Assembly: GCF_024741815.1 (NCBI RefSeq)
Contig: NZ_CP102951.1
Span: 1,215,001-1,279,000 of the forward strand
DNA length: 64,000 nt
Reading direction: 5' to 3'
DNA from: Pseudomonas sp. LS1212
GTDB lineage: Bacteria; Pseudomonadota; Gammaproteobacteria; Pseudomonadales; Pseudomonadaceae
Positions 52,771 to 62,064 of this stretch are shown in pieces. The notes under the pieces are model-generated. The model saw nothing but the letters and a program-made list of their open reading frames with translations. It did not search any database and had not been told where the DNA came from. The first letter of the stretch is position 1; every line of letters begins with the position of its first letter. The translations under genes and the position numbers were made by a program.

Positions 52771-53496
52771 ATGCCCGTAGTGACTCCTGCAATGGCTCGA
52801 CAAGGTGCTGCTGGCGTTGCCACAGCGGTGGCGGAAAGTGTTCAGTATCAAGGCCGCAAGGCGAGCCGCCAGGGCAGCGAGCAGCGTCGCCAGGACATTC
52901 TCGATGCAGCCATGCGCATCGTGGTCCGCGACGGCGTGCGTGGTGTGCGCCATCGTGCAGTGGCGGCCGAGGCGGGCGTACCGCTGTCGGCCACGACCTA
53001 TTACTTCAAGGATATCGAAGACCTGCTGACCGATACCTTTGCCCAGTACGTCGAGCGCAGTGCGGCGTTCATGGCCAAGCTCTGGGAAAGTACCGAAATC
53101 ATCCTGCGCCAGTTGCTCGCCCAGGCCAGCAGCGTGCCATCGTCTCGCGCGCAACTGGCCGACGAGATCGCGAAGATGACGGCCGAGTATGTGCAGCGGC
53201 AATTGTTTACCCGGCGGGACTACCTCATGGCCGAACAGGCTTTTCGCCAGGAGGCGTTGCTCAGCCCGCGACTGGCCGAACTGGTCTGCTCGCACCAGCA
53301 GATCCTGCTGCAGGGCACCTGCCAGATGCTCCAGGTATTGGGCTCGCGCGAACCCCAGCAGGATGCCAAGGTGTTGACGGCGATTATCGGGCGGATGGAA
53401 TATCAGGGTCTGCTCAATAAAGAGCACCCGCACGCCGATGCAGAGATGCTCGGTATTCTCACGCGGTTCTTGCATCTGGTACTGGCTTCGGAGTAA
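52771..53496 (+). CDS. TetR-family transcriptional regulator
   Basis: 241 residues from ATG 52771; GTG 52780 (with GAGGG at good spacing) or ATG 52792 are possible starts. The HTH is in RRQDILDAAMRIVVRDGVRG, with VRHRAVAAEAGVPLSATTYY matching the TetR consensus. The C-terminal domain is helical and of unknown ligand. It lies downstream of the lysS terminator and upstream of a lipoprotein gene. Confidence 0.9.
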   Translation: MPVVTPAMARQGAAGVATAVAESVQYQGRKASRQGSEQRRQDILDAAMRIVVRDGVRGVRHRAVAAEAGVPLSATTYYFKDIEDLLTDTFAQYVERSAAFMAKLWESTEIILRQLLAQASSVPSSRAQLADEIAKMTAEYVQRQLFTRRDYLMAEQAFRQEALLSPRLAELVCSHQQILLQGTCQMLQVLGSREPQQDAKVLTAIIGRMEYQGLLNKEHPHADAEMLGILTRFLHLVLASE

Positions 53497-53522
53497 CTCG
53501 TGGTCCTATCTGGGAGAGCTGA

Positions 53523-54068
53523 ATGAAAGCCTGGCACCTGGTATTCGCCTTATCGTTTTTGTTGTTGAGTGGCTGTCTGGTGACCTTCAAGGATCCGATC
53601 CCGGCCAACCAGGCGGCGCCGGCTGGCTTGCTGGGCAAATGGACCAGCAAGGACGCCTGGGGTGAAAAGCGGACCCTGGAAATCAGCCGCTCCGGCAGTA
53701 ACCTCTACAAGGCGATCAGCTACCCCACGGGCAAGAAGGCGGCCAGGGACGAGTATGGTTTTACCGTCTCGCGCCACGGCAACCGCTGGTACGTATCGGC
53801 CGGCGTGCCGAAGGCCTTCGGTGCGAACTTCGCTATCGCCGGTTTCGACCTGACCGACGAAAATGAGCTGGTGGTTTACAACCTGGACATCGAACTCATC
53901 GAACAGGCGTTGCAACACAACGCGCTCAGTGGCGAACCCTTCGAAACCAGCGAAGGTGAAGGTGTGCTGATCACCAGCTCTCTGGACAAGGTCTTTGCCT
54001 ACCTGGATGACCCGGCCAACTCCGACCTGTTCGTCGAAGTGGCGCGTTTCCAGCGGCCCAGCAAGTAA
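53523..54068 (+). CDS. Conserved lipoprotein of unknown function
   Basis: 181 residues with a lipoprotein signal peptide: MKAWHLVFALSFLLLSGC, lipobox LLSGC, acylated Cys at residue 18. The residue after Cys is Leu, which does not signal inner-membrane retention. The mature part is a beta-rich domain (GLLGKWTSKDAWGEKRTLEI). The role is unknown. It stands 26 bp after the TetR-family gene. Confidence 0.85.
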   Translation: MKAWHLVFALSFLLLSGCLVTFKDPIPANQAAPAGLLGKWTSKDAWGEKRTLEISRSGSNLYKAISYPTGKKAARDEYGFTVSRHGNRWYVSAGVPKAFGANFAIAGFDLTDENELVVYNLDIELIEQALQHNALSGEPFETSEGEGVLITSSLDKVFAYLDDPANSDLFVEVARFQRPSK

Positions 54069-54089
54069 TCGATCGAGAAGGAGCTTTGG

Positions 54090-55367
54090 GTGGACGAGTA
54101 CCAGCAGACGATACGCGCACTGTCTGATCGCATAGTGTTGGCGCAGACACCGATTCGCGTGCTCGATGCGGTGAAGTGGGACGATAGCATCCGCCAGGGC
54201 TTCCTCAAGGCCAATGGTCGGGAGTTGCCGGCGGTCGACCGGGCTTACTACGAAGCGCGACCGCTGGCGTTCGACTCCAGTGCCGTGAAGCTGGAATTCC
54301 AGAACATCGAGCGTGATATCACCCGCCAGTTGGGCCAGTTCAACCCGGTCGGGCAGATCATGCGGCGCATGTGCAAGGAATACCGCATGGTGATACGCAT
54401 GCTCGAGGCGCGCGGCACCGAGGATTTCGGGCTGATTTCCCAGGAGCTTTATGGCGCGGCATCCGATGCCTTCCACGCCGGCGACCCGACCCTGTCGGAC
54501 CTGGGCCTGATGCTCTCCGATTACCTGAACAATATCGACTGTCGCGGCGACCTCAAGGACGAGCCCAAGAATCTGACCGCCAAGCAGGCCGTCGAGATGC
54601 TGCAGGGCCGCCTGAACAAGGTGTTCGGGGAAGCCGAAGACACCATCCGCGTGTTCGAATCCGACGGTATCGTCGCCGATGCGGCGGCGGGTGCCGATTA
54701 CATCAAGATCCGCGCCGATGCCATGTTCAACAGTCGTGATGTGCGGGCCCTGGAAGTGCACGAAGGCCTGGTGCACGTCGGCACTACGCTCAATGGCTTG
54801 AATCAGCCGATCTGCACCTTCCTGGCCAAGGGGCCGCCATCGTCGACGGTTACCCAGGAAGGGCTGGCAATCCTGATGGAGGTGATTGCCTTCGCCTCCT
54901 ACCCGAGCCGGCTGCGCAAGCTCACCAACCGCACCCGTGCGATCCACATGGTCGAGGAGGGGGCGGACTTCCTGCAGGTCTTCGAATTCTTCCGGGCCCA
55001 GGGTTTCGAAATGGCCGAAAGCTACGGCAATGCCAGCCGGGTGTTCCGGGGTTCGGTGCCCGACGGTCTGCCGTTTACCAAGGACTTGTCCTATCTCAAG
55101 GGCTTTATCATGGTTTACAACTACATTCAGTTGGCCGTGCGTAAAGGCAAGCTCGAACAGATTCCATTGCTGTTCTGCGGCAAGGCCACCCTTGAAGACA
55201 TGCGGACCCTGCGCCTGCTGGTCGATGAGGGCCTGGTGGTGGCGCCCAAGTACCTGCCCGAGCAGTTCCGCGACCTGAACGCGTTGTCGGCCTGGATGTG
55301 CTTCTCCAACTTCCTCAACCACCTGAGCCTGGACCGTATTGAAGCGGACTATTCGAACATTCTTTAG
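54090..55367 (+). CDS. QEGLA-motif protein (DUF1704, flavohemoglobin expression-modulating type)
   Basis: 425 residues. The family signature TVTQEGLAILMEVIAFASYP is near residue 252, and a metalloprotease-like EVHEGLVHVGTT near 228 is the probable metal-binding site. Proteins of this family are annotated as modulating flavohemoglobin expression; the biochemistry is unsettled. Start is GTG 54090 with AAGGAG 6 bases upstream. Confidence 0.88.
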   Translation: MDEYQQTIRALSDRIVLAQTPIRVLDAVKWDDSIRQGFLKANGRELPAVDRAYYEARPLAFDSSAVKLEFQNIERDITRQLGQFNPVGQIMRRMCKEYRMVIRMLEARGTEDFGLISQELYGAASDAFHAGDPTLSDLGLMLSDYLNNIDCRGDLKDEPKNLTAKQAVEMLQGRLNKVFGEAEDTIRVFESDGIVADAAAGADYIKIRADAMFNSRDVRALEVHEGLVHVGTTLNGLNQPICTFLAKGPPSSTVTQEGLAILMEVIAFASYPSRLRKLTNRTRAIHMVEEGADFLQVFEFFRAQGFEMAESYGNASRVFRGSVPDGLPFTKDLSYLKGFIMVYNYIQLAVRKGKLEQIPLLFCGKATLEDMRTLRLLVDEGLVVAPKYLPEQFRDLNALSAWMCFSNFLNHLSLDRIEADYSNIL

Positions 55368-56298
55368 CTCCATCCTCAGGCAGCTCGGCATCATGGCCCT
55401 GCTGGCGGGGTTGAGCGGCTGCAGTGCCTTGTTGTTCTTCCCTGAACGAGGCCAGCCGTTCACCCCGCAAAGGGTCAACCTGCAATACAGCGACATCACT
55501 CTCAAGGCCGCCGACGGTACCCGCCTGCATGGCTGGTGGCTGCCGGCCAAGGCCGGTGTACCGGTCAAGGGCACGGTACTGCACCTGCATGGCAACGGCG
55601 GCAATCTGGCCTGGCACCTGGGCGGCAGTTGGTGGCTGCCGGAGCAGGGCTATCAGGTCTTGCTGCTCGATTATCGCGGCTACGGGCTGTCCGGCGGCGT
55701 GGCCGAGTTGCCTGGGGTCTACCAGGATATCGAGGCGGCGCTGGAGTGGCTGCGGCAAGCCCCGCCAGTCCAGGGCAAGCCGCTGGTGCTGCTCGGCCAG
55801 AGCCTGGGTGGCGCGATGGCCGTGCATTATCTGGTCGGGCACCCCGAACAGCGCGCGCGGTTCAAGGCCCTGGTATTCGATGGTGTGCCGGCCAGCTATC
55901 GCGATGTCGGGCAGTTTGCCTTGAGCACGTCGTGGGTCCTTTGGCCGCTGCAGGTCCCGCTGTCCTGGCTGGTGCCGGACGGCGACAGCCCGATCCACTC
56001 GATCGATCGACTGACCGGCGTCCCGAAACTGTTCTTCCAGAGCATCGATGATCCGATCGTGCCTCTTTCCAACGGCATCCGACTGTATCAAGCTGCGCCG
56101 CCGCCCAAGGCCCTGCAGTTGACCCGGGGCGGGCACGTGCAGACCTTCGCCAAACCGACCTGGCGCAAGGTCATGCTCCGGTTTCTGGATGACCCGCAGC
56201 ATTTCAACGGGCTGCGACGGCTGGCGGAAGTGTCGAACTTTCCACCTGCTGCATCCGTACCGCCTTCTGACGATGAACCTTCCGAGAGTCCGCAATGA
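55339..56298 (+). CDS. Membrane-anchored alpha/beta hydrolase
   Basis: 319 residues. The TTG start at 55339 gives a charged signal peptide and lipobox (RQLGIMALLAGLSGC, Cys about residue 28), overlapping the previous gene by 29 bases; ATG 55393 would leave only a short hydrophobic lead. The hydrolase core has LLDYRGYGLSGG, the nucleophile Ser in LLGQSLGGAMAV (about 155), an Asp in SIDDPIVPLS and His in RGGHVQTF. Substrate unknown. Confidence 0.85.
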   Translation: MKRTIRTFFSSILRQLGIMALLAGLSGCSALLFFPERGQPFTPQRVNLQYSDITLKAADGTRLHGWWLPAKAGVPVKGTVLHLHGNGGNLAWHLGGSWWLPEQGYQVLLLDYRGYGLSGGVAELPGVYQDIEAALEWLRQAPPVQGKPLVLLGQSLGGAMAVHYLVGHPEQRARFKALVFDGVPASYRDVGQFALSTSWVLWPLQVPLSWLVPDGDSPIHSIDRLTGVPKLFFQSIDDPIVPLSNGIRLYQAAPPPKALQLTRGGHVQTFAKPTWRKVMLRFLDDPQHFNGLRRLAEVSNFPPAASVPPSDDEPSESPQ

Positions 56299-56621
56299 GT
56301 GAAGAACGTAACGCCATCCCTCTGATCATCACCGGGATCTGCAGCATCATCGGCACCGTCGGGTTCCTGTGGTACTACGGCTACCTGCATTTCGCCAAAC
56401 CGGAGGATGCGCTGCTGTTGTCCGACTTCACCATGCTCAAGACCGTGCCAGGCGAGGACTACAAGGTCTCCCTGAGCCCATCCCCGCAGGTTGCGCAGTG
56501 CATCGACGGCGTGCTGGTGCTGTTCGACACCGAGCAGAAGGGGCTGACCGGTGTGCTGGTCGATCGCAAGAAACAGGCGGTGCGCTGCATGGGGCAGGAG
56601 ACGCCGCAGCAGGTTGATTGA
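56295..56621 (+). CDS. Small membrane protein of unknown function
   Basis: 108 residues. One membrane helix (AIPLIITGICSIIGTVGFLW), then a soluble domain with two Cys (VAQCIDGVL, AVRCMGQ). Its start overlaps the hydrolase stop by 4 bases, suggesting coupling. Family not named. Confidence 0.8.
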   Translation: MSEERNAIPLIITGICSIIGTVGFLWYYGYLHFAKPEDALLLSDFTMLKTVPGEDYKVSLSPSPQVAQCIDGVLVLFDTEQKGLTGVLVDRKKQAVRCMGQETPQQVD

Positions 56622-56646
56622 GGGCCTGTAATTGAGGCTGTCCTTC

Positions 56647-56741
56647 AGGGCCTCATCGCGGGCAAGCCCGCTCCTACAAGGATCGCGCGAACCCCTGTAG
56701 GAAGGGCCGGGCGGCGTTCCGCTTGCCCGCGATGAGGCCCT
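56647..56741. repeat. REP doublet with 21-bp arms
   Basis: AGGGCCTCATCGCGGGCAAG followed by C (56647-56667) is exactly complementary to 56721-56741; the interior carries CCCGCTCCTACA and its partner TGTAGGAAGGGC. This is the REP sequence usual in the fluorescens/putida group, here as an inverted pair between two convergent genes. Confidence 0.9.
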
Positions 56742-56752
56742 CAAAATCACCA

Positions 56753-57097
56753 TCAGTGTTTCTGATCATCATTCTGCACCGAAAGATCATGCAGATACCG
56801 CCGCGACAGCGCCAGAAAACGCGGGGTAGGTCCGATGTCCTCATACAGCGGATCACCTTCTTCGTCAGTGGCAATCACCTGCTGGCCCTTGATGTAGGGA
56901 AAACTGGTTTCCAGCTCTTCCAGCGCAGCCCCGAGCAGTTCACCGAGCAGTTCTTCGGGCTGGCGTTTGGGATACATTTCGGCAATGGCGGCCAGGCGGG
57001 CGGCCGACTCCACATCCAGGTGCAGGCTATAGGCGGTCTTGGTCAGGCGACCCTTGGCGTTTTCTTCCCAGTGTTGGGCAAGTTCACGAATTTTCAT
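56753..57097 (-). CDS. Conserved hypothetical protein beside ppc
   Basis: 114 residues starting MKIRELAQHWEENAKGRLTK, then AYSLHLDVESAARLAAIAEM and a coiled acidic segment (PEELLGELLGAALEELETSF), ending with a ParB-like acidic tail. Found beside ppc in other Pseudomonas as far as I recall. Start leftward from 57097; longer ORF from 57253 is unsupported. Confidence 0.8.
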   Translation of the reverse strand: MKIRELAQHWEENAKGRLTKTAYSLHLDVESAARLAAIAEMYPKRQPEELLGELLGAALEELETSFPYIKGQQVIATDEEGDPLYEDIGPTPRFLALSRRYLHDLSVQNDDQKH

Positions 57098-57294
57098 ATG
57101 GACCTCACCGCCTTGGCGGCACTGAACCCTCGGGGGGCGTCTATTCAGATTAGCCCCATTCAGGCAGCCCAACACCTCGGCCGCCTTGTAACAAAGCGCC
57201 GGGCTGGGGCACTCTGTGCAGCAGAGGCGTTTTTCCTGACAGTGTTCCTTCACTGGAACGGCAAGCGGTCCCTGCGCCGCTGGAGAGAAGACCG

Positions 57295-59931
57295 ATGACC
57301 GATATCGACGCGCGCCTGCGCGAGGACGTCCATCTGCTGGGCGAGTTGCTGGGTAAAACGGTGTGCGAGCAGCATGGCGAGGCCTTCCTGGAGAAGATCG
57401 AACGCATTCGCCGAGGGGCCAAGGCCGATCGGCGCAGCGCGGAAGTCAGCGCCGAGCAGCTGAGTTCCAGCCTCAACGACTTGCGCGAAGATGAACTCCT
57501 GCCAGTGGCACGGGCCTTCAACCAGTTCCTCAACCTGGCGAATATCGCCGAACAGTACCAACTGATCCGCCGTCGCGACGCCAGCCAGGCCGAACCCTTC
57601 GAGGCCAGGGTGTTGCCGGATCTGCTGGCACGGCTCAAGGCCGAGGGCCATGGCAACGACGCGCTGGCCCGGCAACTGGGGCGTCTGGACATCGAACTGG
57701 TGCTCACCGCGCACCCGACCGAAGTGGCCCGCCGGACCCTGATCCAGAAGTACGACGCGATCGCCGCGCAACTGGCCGCCCAGGACCATCGTGACCTGAT
57801 CCCGGCCGAACGCGAGCAGATCCGGCAGCGCCTGCAGCGCTTGATCGCCGAAGCCTGGCACACCGAAGAAATCCGCCGTACCCGGCCAACCCCGGTCGAT
57901 GAAGCCAAGTGGGGCTTTGCGGTGATCGAGCATTCGCTCTGGCAGGCGATTCCCAATTACCTGCGCAACGCCGACAAGGCGCTGCATGAAGCCACCGGCT
58001 TGCATCTGCCGCTGGAGGCCGCACCCATCCGTTTCGCGTCCTGGATGGGCGGCGACCGTGACGGCAATCCGAACGTGACCGCCGCCGTGACCCGCGAAGC
58101 GTTGCTGCTGGCGCGCTGGATGGCCGCCGACCTGTTTTTGCGCGATGTCGATCATCTGGCCGCCGAGCTTTCCATGCAGCAGGCCAGCAGTGCCTTGCGC
58201 GAAGTGGTCGGCGAAAGCGCCGAACCTTACCGGGCGCTACTCAAGCAGTTGCGCGAAAGGCTGCGGGCGACGCGCAACTGGGCCCAGTCGTCGCTGCGCG
58301 AAACCCAGCCGGCAGCGGCCGATGTCCTGCACAGCAACCACGAACTGATCGCAGCGCTGCAATTGTGCTATCAGTCGTTGCATGAGTGCGGCATGGGCGT
58401 CATTGCCAATGGCCCGCTGCTCGACTGCCTGCGCCGCGCGGTGACCTTCGGCTTGTTCCTGGTACGTCTGGACATCCGCCAGGACGCCGCGCGGCATACC
58501 GCAGCGCTCAGTGAAATCACCGACTACCTGGGCCTGGGGTGCTACGCCGACTGGGACGAAGAGACCCGGATCAGCTTTCTGCTTAAAGAACTGCACAACC
58601 GCCGTCCGTTGTTGCCGCCGCACTTTCGGGCGCAGGCTGAAACCGCCGAAGTGCTGGCGACCTGTCGCGAGATCGCTGCCGCGCCTGCGGCATCGCTTGG
58701 GTCTTATGTGATTTCCATGGCCGGGGCAGCTTCGGATGTATTGGCCGTGCAGTTGTTGCTCAAGGAAGCCGGCCTGATGCGGCCGATGCGCGTTGTGCCG
58801 CTGTTCGAGACCCTGGCGGATCTGGACAACGCGGGGCCGGTGATCGAGCGCCTGTTGCTTTTACCCGGTTATCGCGCCGGTTTGCACGGGCCGCAGGAGG
58901 TCATGATCGGTTACTCCGATTCCGCCAAGGATGCCGGCACCACGGCCGCTGCCTGGGCCCAGTACCGGGCGCAGGAAACCCTGGTACGGATCTGTCGCGA
59001 GCAGCAGGTCGAGCTGCTGCTGTTCCACGGTCGCGGCGGCACGGTCGGGCGCGGCGGCGGCCCGGCGCATGCGGCGATCCTGTCGCAGCCTCCGGGCTCG
59101 GTGGCCGGGCGCTTCCGCACTACCGAGCAGGGCGAAATGATTCGTTTCAAGTTTGGCCTGCCGGACATTGCCGAGCAGAACCTCAACCTGTACCTGGCGG
59201 CCGTGCTGGAAGCGACCCTGTTGCCACCGCCGCCGCCGGAACCGGCCTGGCGCACGCTGATGGACGAACTGGCGGCCGATGGTGTCCAGGCCTACCGCAG
59301 CGTGGTGCGTGACAACCCGCAGTTCGTCGAGTACTTCCGCCAGTCGACGCCGGAACAGGAGCTGGGGCGCTTGCCCCTGGGCAGCCGGCCGGCCAAGCGC
59401 CGGGCCGGCGGTATAGAAAGCCTGCGGGCGATTCCCTGGATTTTCGGCTGGACCCAGACCCGGCTGATGCTGCCGGCCTGGCTGGGTTGGGAGGCAGCAC
59501 TGAGCAAGGCGCTGGAGCGAGGGCAGGGGCCGCTGCTGGAAGGCATGCGCGAGCAATGGCCGTTCTTCCGCACGCGCATCGACATGCTGGAGATGGTCCT
59601 GGCCAAGGCCGACGCCGATATAGCCCGTCTCTACGACGAACGTCTGGTGCAACCGGAACTGCGACCTTTGGGTGCACATTTGCGCGACCTATTGTCGCAG
59701 GCGTGTGCGGTGGTGCTGGGGCTGACCGGCCAGTCCGTACTGCTGGCACACAGTCCCGATACGCTGGAATTCATCCGGTTGCGCAATACGTATCTGGACC
59801 CGCTGCATTTATTGCAGGCTGAGTTGCTGGCTCGTTCGCGAGTGCGCGAAGCCGCCCTGGATAGCCCTCTGGAGCAAGCGCTGCTGGTCACTGTCGCCGG
59901 AATCGCGGCCGGTTTGCGCAATACCGGCTGA
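57295..59931 (+). CDS. ppc: Phosphoenolpyruvate carboxylase
   Basis: 878-residue enzyme adding bicarbonate to PEP to give oxaloacetate, replenishing the TCA cycle. The active-site His is in VLTAHPTEVARRTLIQ (about residue 137). Arg and Lys residues are found in FASWMGGDRDGNPNVT and FHGRGGTVGRGGGPAH. Length is the family norm. ATG 57295 follows AGAGAAG. The 273-bp spacer to adk shows no further gene. Confidence 0.97.
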   Translation: MTDIDARLREDVHLLGELLGKTVCEQHGEAFLEKIERIRRGAKADRRSAEVSAEQLSSSLNDLREDELLPVARAFNQFLNLANIAEQYQLIRRRDASQAEPFEARVLPDLLARLKAEGHGNDALARQLGRLDIELVLTAHPTEVARRTLIQKYDAIAAQLAAQDHRDLIPAEREQIRQRLQRLIAEAWHTEEIRRTRPTPVDEAKWGFAVIEHSLWQAIPNYLRNADKALHEATGLHLPLEAAPIRFASWMGGDRDGNPNVTAAVTREALLLARWMAADLFLRDVDHLAAELSMQQASSALREVVGESAEPYRALLKQLRERLRATRNWAQSSLRETQPAAADVLHSNHELIAALQLCYQSLHECGMGVIANGPLLDCLRRAVTFGLFLVRLDIRQDAARHTAALSEITDYLGLGCYADWDEETRISFLLKELHNRRPLLPPHFRAQAETAEVLATCREIAAAPAASLGSYVISMAGAASDVLAVQLLLKEAGLMRPMRVVPLFETLADLDNAGPVIERLLLLPGYRAGLHGPQEVMIGYSDSAKDAGTTAAAWAQYRAQETLVRICREQQVELLLFHGRGGTVGRGGGPAHAAILSQPPGSVAGRFRTTEQGEMIRFKFGLPDIAEQNLNLYLAAVLEATLLPPPPPEPAWRTLMDELAADGVQAYRSVVRDNPQFVEYFRQSTPEQELGRLPLGSRPAKRRAGGIESLRAIPWIFGWTQTRLMLPAWLGWEAALSKALERGQGPLLEGMREQWPFFRTRIDMLEMVLAKADADIARLYDERLVQPELRPLGAHLRDLLSQACAVVLGLTGQSVLLAHSPDTLEFIRLRNTYLDPLHLLQAELLARSRVREAALDSPLEQALLVTVAGIAAGLRNTG

Positions 59932-60204
59932 GGCCGGGCAGGTCCGAAAAAGGGGCAAAGCGGCCCATTCGAAAGCGCCGATTGCATCATGCATTCGATG
60001 CTTTCGGGTGGGGTTGCACTTTGTTCAACCCGAGGCAAAAGACTTTACCTGCGGCCGGTTCTTCCGACTTTCGACGGCTTGTGTGCCACAAGTGTGCTGT
60101 GTATCTTGATCAGCCTTTGGCCACATTGCGGCCCAAACTGATTCTGGAATTGGCCCTCGTGGCGAGTCCGACGATTTCCATATAAAAAATTGAGGAGCAC
60201 ATCG

Positions 60205-60852
60205 ATGCGCGTCATTCTGCTGGGAGCTCCCGGGGCCGGTAAAGGTACTCAGGCAAAGTTCATCACTGAAAAATTCGGCATTCCACAGATCTCCACCGGC
60301 GACATGCTGCGTGCTGCGGTCAAGGCCGGCACTCCCCTGGGCCTGGAAGCCAAGGCGATCATGGACGCTGGCAAGCTGGTTTCCGACAAGTTGATCATCA
60401 ACCTGGTGAAGGACCGCATCGCCCAGCCTGACTGCGCCAATGGTTTCCTGTTCGACGGTTTCCCACGCACCATTCCTCAGGCTGAAGCCCTGGTGACAGC
60501 CGGCGTCGAGCTGGATGCCGTGGTTGAAATCGCCGTCGAAGACGAAGAAATCGTTCAGCGTATCGCTGGCCGCCGCGTGCACGAAGGTTCTGGCCGCGTC
60601 TACCACGTGGTCTACAACCCGCCGAAGGTGGAAGGCACGGACGACGAGACCGGCGAGCCGCTGGTACAGCGCAAGGACGACACCGAAGAAACCGTGCGTC
60701 ATCGCCTGTCGGTCTACCACGAGCAAACCAAGCCGCTTGTGCACTTCTATCAGGAACTGGCAGCTGCCAATGGCAAGCCGAAGTACAGCCACATCGAAGG
60801 TGTGGGCTCGGTTGAAGCCATCACTGCCAAGGTACTGGCTGCCCTGAGCTGA
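60205..60852 (+). CDS. adk: Adenylate kinase
   Basis: ATP + AMP to 2 ADP. 215 residues with P-loop GAPGAGKGTQAKFI (about 7), the AMP-binding STGDMLRAAV, FDGFPRTIPQA, and a long LID domain (about 125-160, HEGSGRVYHVVYNPPKVEG) without the zinc cysteines. Start ATG 60205 follows GAGGAG. Followed by a strong terminator. Confidence 0.98.
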   Translation: MRVILLGAPGAGKGTQAKFITEKFGIPQISTGDMLRAAVKAGTPLGLEAKAIMDAGKLVSDKLIINLVKDRIAQPDCANGFLFDGFPRTIPQAEALVTAGVELDAVVEIAVEDEEIVQRIAGRRVHEGSGRVYHVVYNPPKVEGTDDETGEPLVQRKDDTEETVRHRLSVYHEQTKPLVHFYQELAAANGKPKYSHIEGVGSVEAITAKVLAALS

Positions 60853-60871
60853 TCCTGGCTCAGCAGTTCAT

Positions 60872-60897
60872 ACAACGGCCCGCTTGCGGGCCGTTGT
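60872..60897 (+). terminator. Terminator of adk
   Basis: ACAACGGCCCGC, TT loop, GCGGGCCGTTGT: perfect 12-bp stem, followed by TGTTTATAAT. The T-run is weak. Confidence 0.75.
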
Positions 60898-60939
60898 TGT
60901 TTATAATGCCGTTCTTTTTTCATTCGCCTGGAAACACTG

Positions 60940-61614
60940 ATGACCACCTTGTTGGCCCTGGACACCGCCACTGAAGCCTGCTCCGTTGCCTTGCTGCATG
61001 ACGGCAAGGTCCTGAGCCACTATGAGGTGATCCCGCGCCTGCACGCGCAAAAGCTGTTGCCGATGATCAGGGACCTGCTGGCCGAGGCCGGTACCAGCCT
61101 GTCGGCGGTCGATGCGATTGCCTTCGGTCGCGGTCCGGGTGCGTTCACCGGCGTGCGCATTGCCATCGGTGTCGTCCAGGGCCTTGCCTTCGCGCTGGAA
61201 CGCCCTGTATTGCCGGTGTCCAACCTGGCGCTGCTGGCCCAGCGAGCCTACCGCGAGCACGGTGCAGTGCAGGTGGCCGCAGCCATCGATGCGCGCATGG
61301 ATGAAGTGTACTGGGGCTGCTATCGCGAAACCGCCGGGGAAATGCGCCTGGCGGGTGCCGAAGCGGTGCTGCCGCCGGAGCAGGTTCGTTTGCCCGGCGA
61401 TGCCAGCGGGGAGTGGTTCGGTGCCGGAACGGGCTGGGGCTATGCCGAGCGCATTCCGGTCGCGGTGAGCGGCCAGGATGCCACCCTGTTGCCCCATGCC
61501 CTGGACCTGCTGACCCTCGGCCAGTTCGCCTGGCAGCGTGGTGAAGGGATCGCAGCCGACCTGGCGCAGCCGGTTTACTTGCGCGACAAGGTCGCGACGC
61601 CGAAAGCGCGTTGA
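60940..61614 (+). CDS. tsaB: tRNA threonylcarbamoyladenosine biosynthesis protein TsaB
   Basis: 224 residues, ASKHA-fold partner of TsaD in making t6A37 of tRNA. It begins LLALDTATEACSVALLHDGK and contains AIAFGRGPGAFTGVRIAIGV (about 60-80), the family signature. TATAAT at 60902-60907 may be its -10. Confidence 0.95.
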   Translation: MTTLLALDTATEACSVALLHDGKVLSHYEVIPRLHAQKLLPMIRDLLAEAGTSLSAVDAIAFGRGPGAFTGVRIAIGVVQGLAFALERPVLPVSNLALLAQRAYREHGAVQVAAAIDARMDEVYWGCYRETAGEMRLAGAEAVLPPEQVRLPGDASGEWFGAGTGWGYAERIPVAVSGQDATLLPHALDLLTLGQFAWQRGEGIAADLAQPVYLRDKVATPKAR

Positions 61615-61736
61615 GTGGTCGGTTTTTTCCCATGCGATCAAACATTTTCCGAAAACTGTGGTCCAGTTATCAGTCATTATTTGCGCCACTGCCAAAGTGC
61701 CGTTAAATTGCCATCATTGATAATGAGAAGACCGTT

Positions 61737-62060
61737 ATGCGCATAGACGGAGTTTCCTCACCTTCCTATCCCATCAAGCGCAAGCCACGCAAAGAGCAGG
61801 CGCTGGTCGACGATTCGGTCGAAGACCTGGATGGTGAGTTCGTCCGCACTGACGCTTCTGCGCATTCGCAATCCTCAAGCGCCGGGGCGCGTACCCAGGC
61901 CGGCGCCAGTCGCATCGCGACGCTGCCGGCCCGTCAGCAGGACATGATTTTTCCGCGCGCGCACAGCAACCGGGTCGCCACTGCGCTGGCCAGCTACCTC
62001 ACCACTGCCAGCTTCGTCGATTGGGACATGGAAGTGCTGGGGCTCGACCTGCATATCTGA
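61737..62060 (+). CDS. Conserved small hypothetical protein
   Basis: 107 residues, N-terminal Pro/Lys-rich (SSPSYPIKRKPRKEQA), Ser-rich middle, conserved C-terminal block (YLTTASFVDWDMEVLGLDLH). No signal peptide. Its position after tsaB and before a DUF72 gene is conserved in Pseudomonas as far as I recall; function unknown. Confidence 0.7.
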   Translation: MRIDGVSSPSYPIKRKPRKEQALVDDSVEDLDGEFVRTDASAHSQSSSAGARTQAGASRIATLPARQQDMIFPRAHSNRVATALASYLTTASFVDWDMEVLGLDLHI

Positions 62061-62064
62061 ACGG

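Noticed and set aside
50166..52792. Long - strand open frames opposite prfB and lysS
   Set aside because: Antisense to two clear housekeeping genes, with biased composition.
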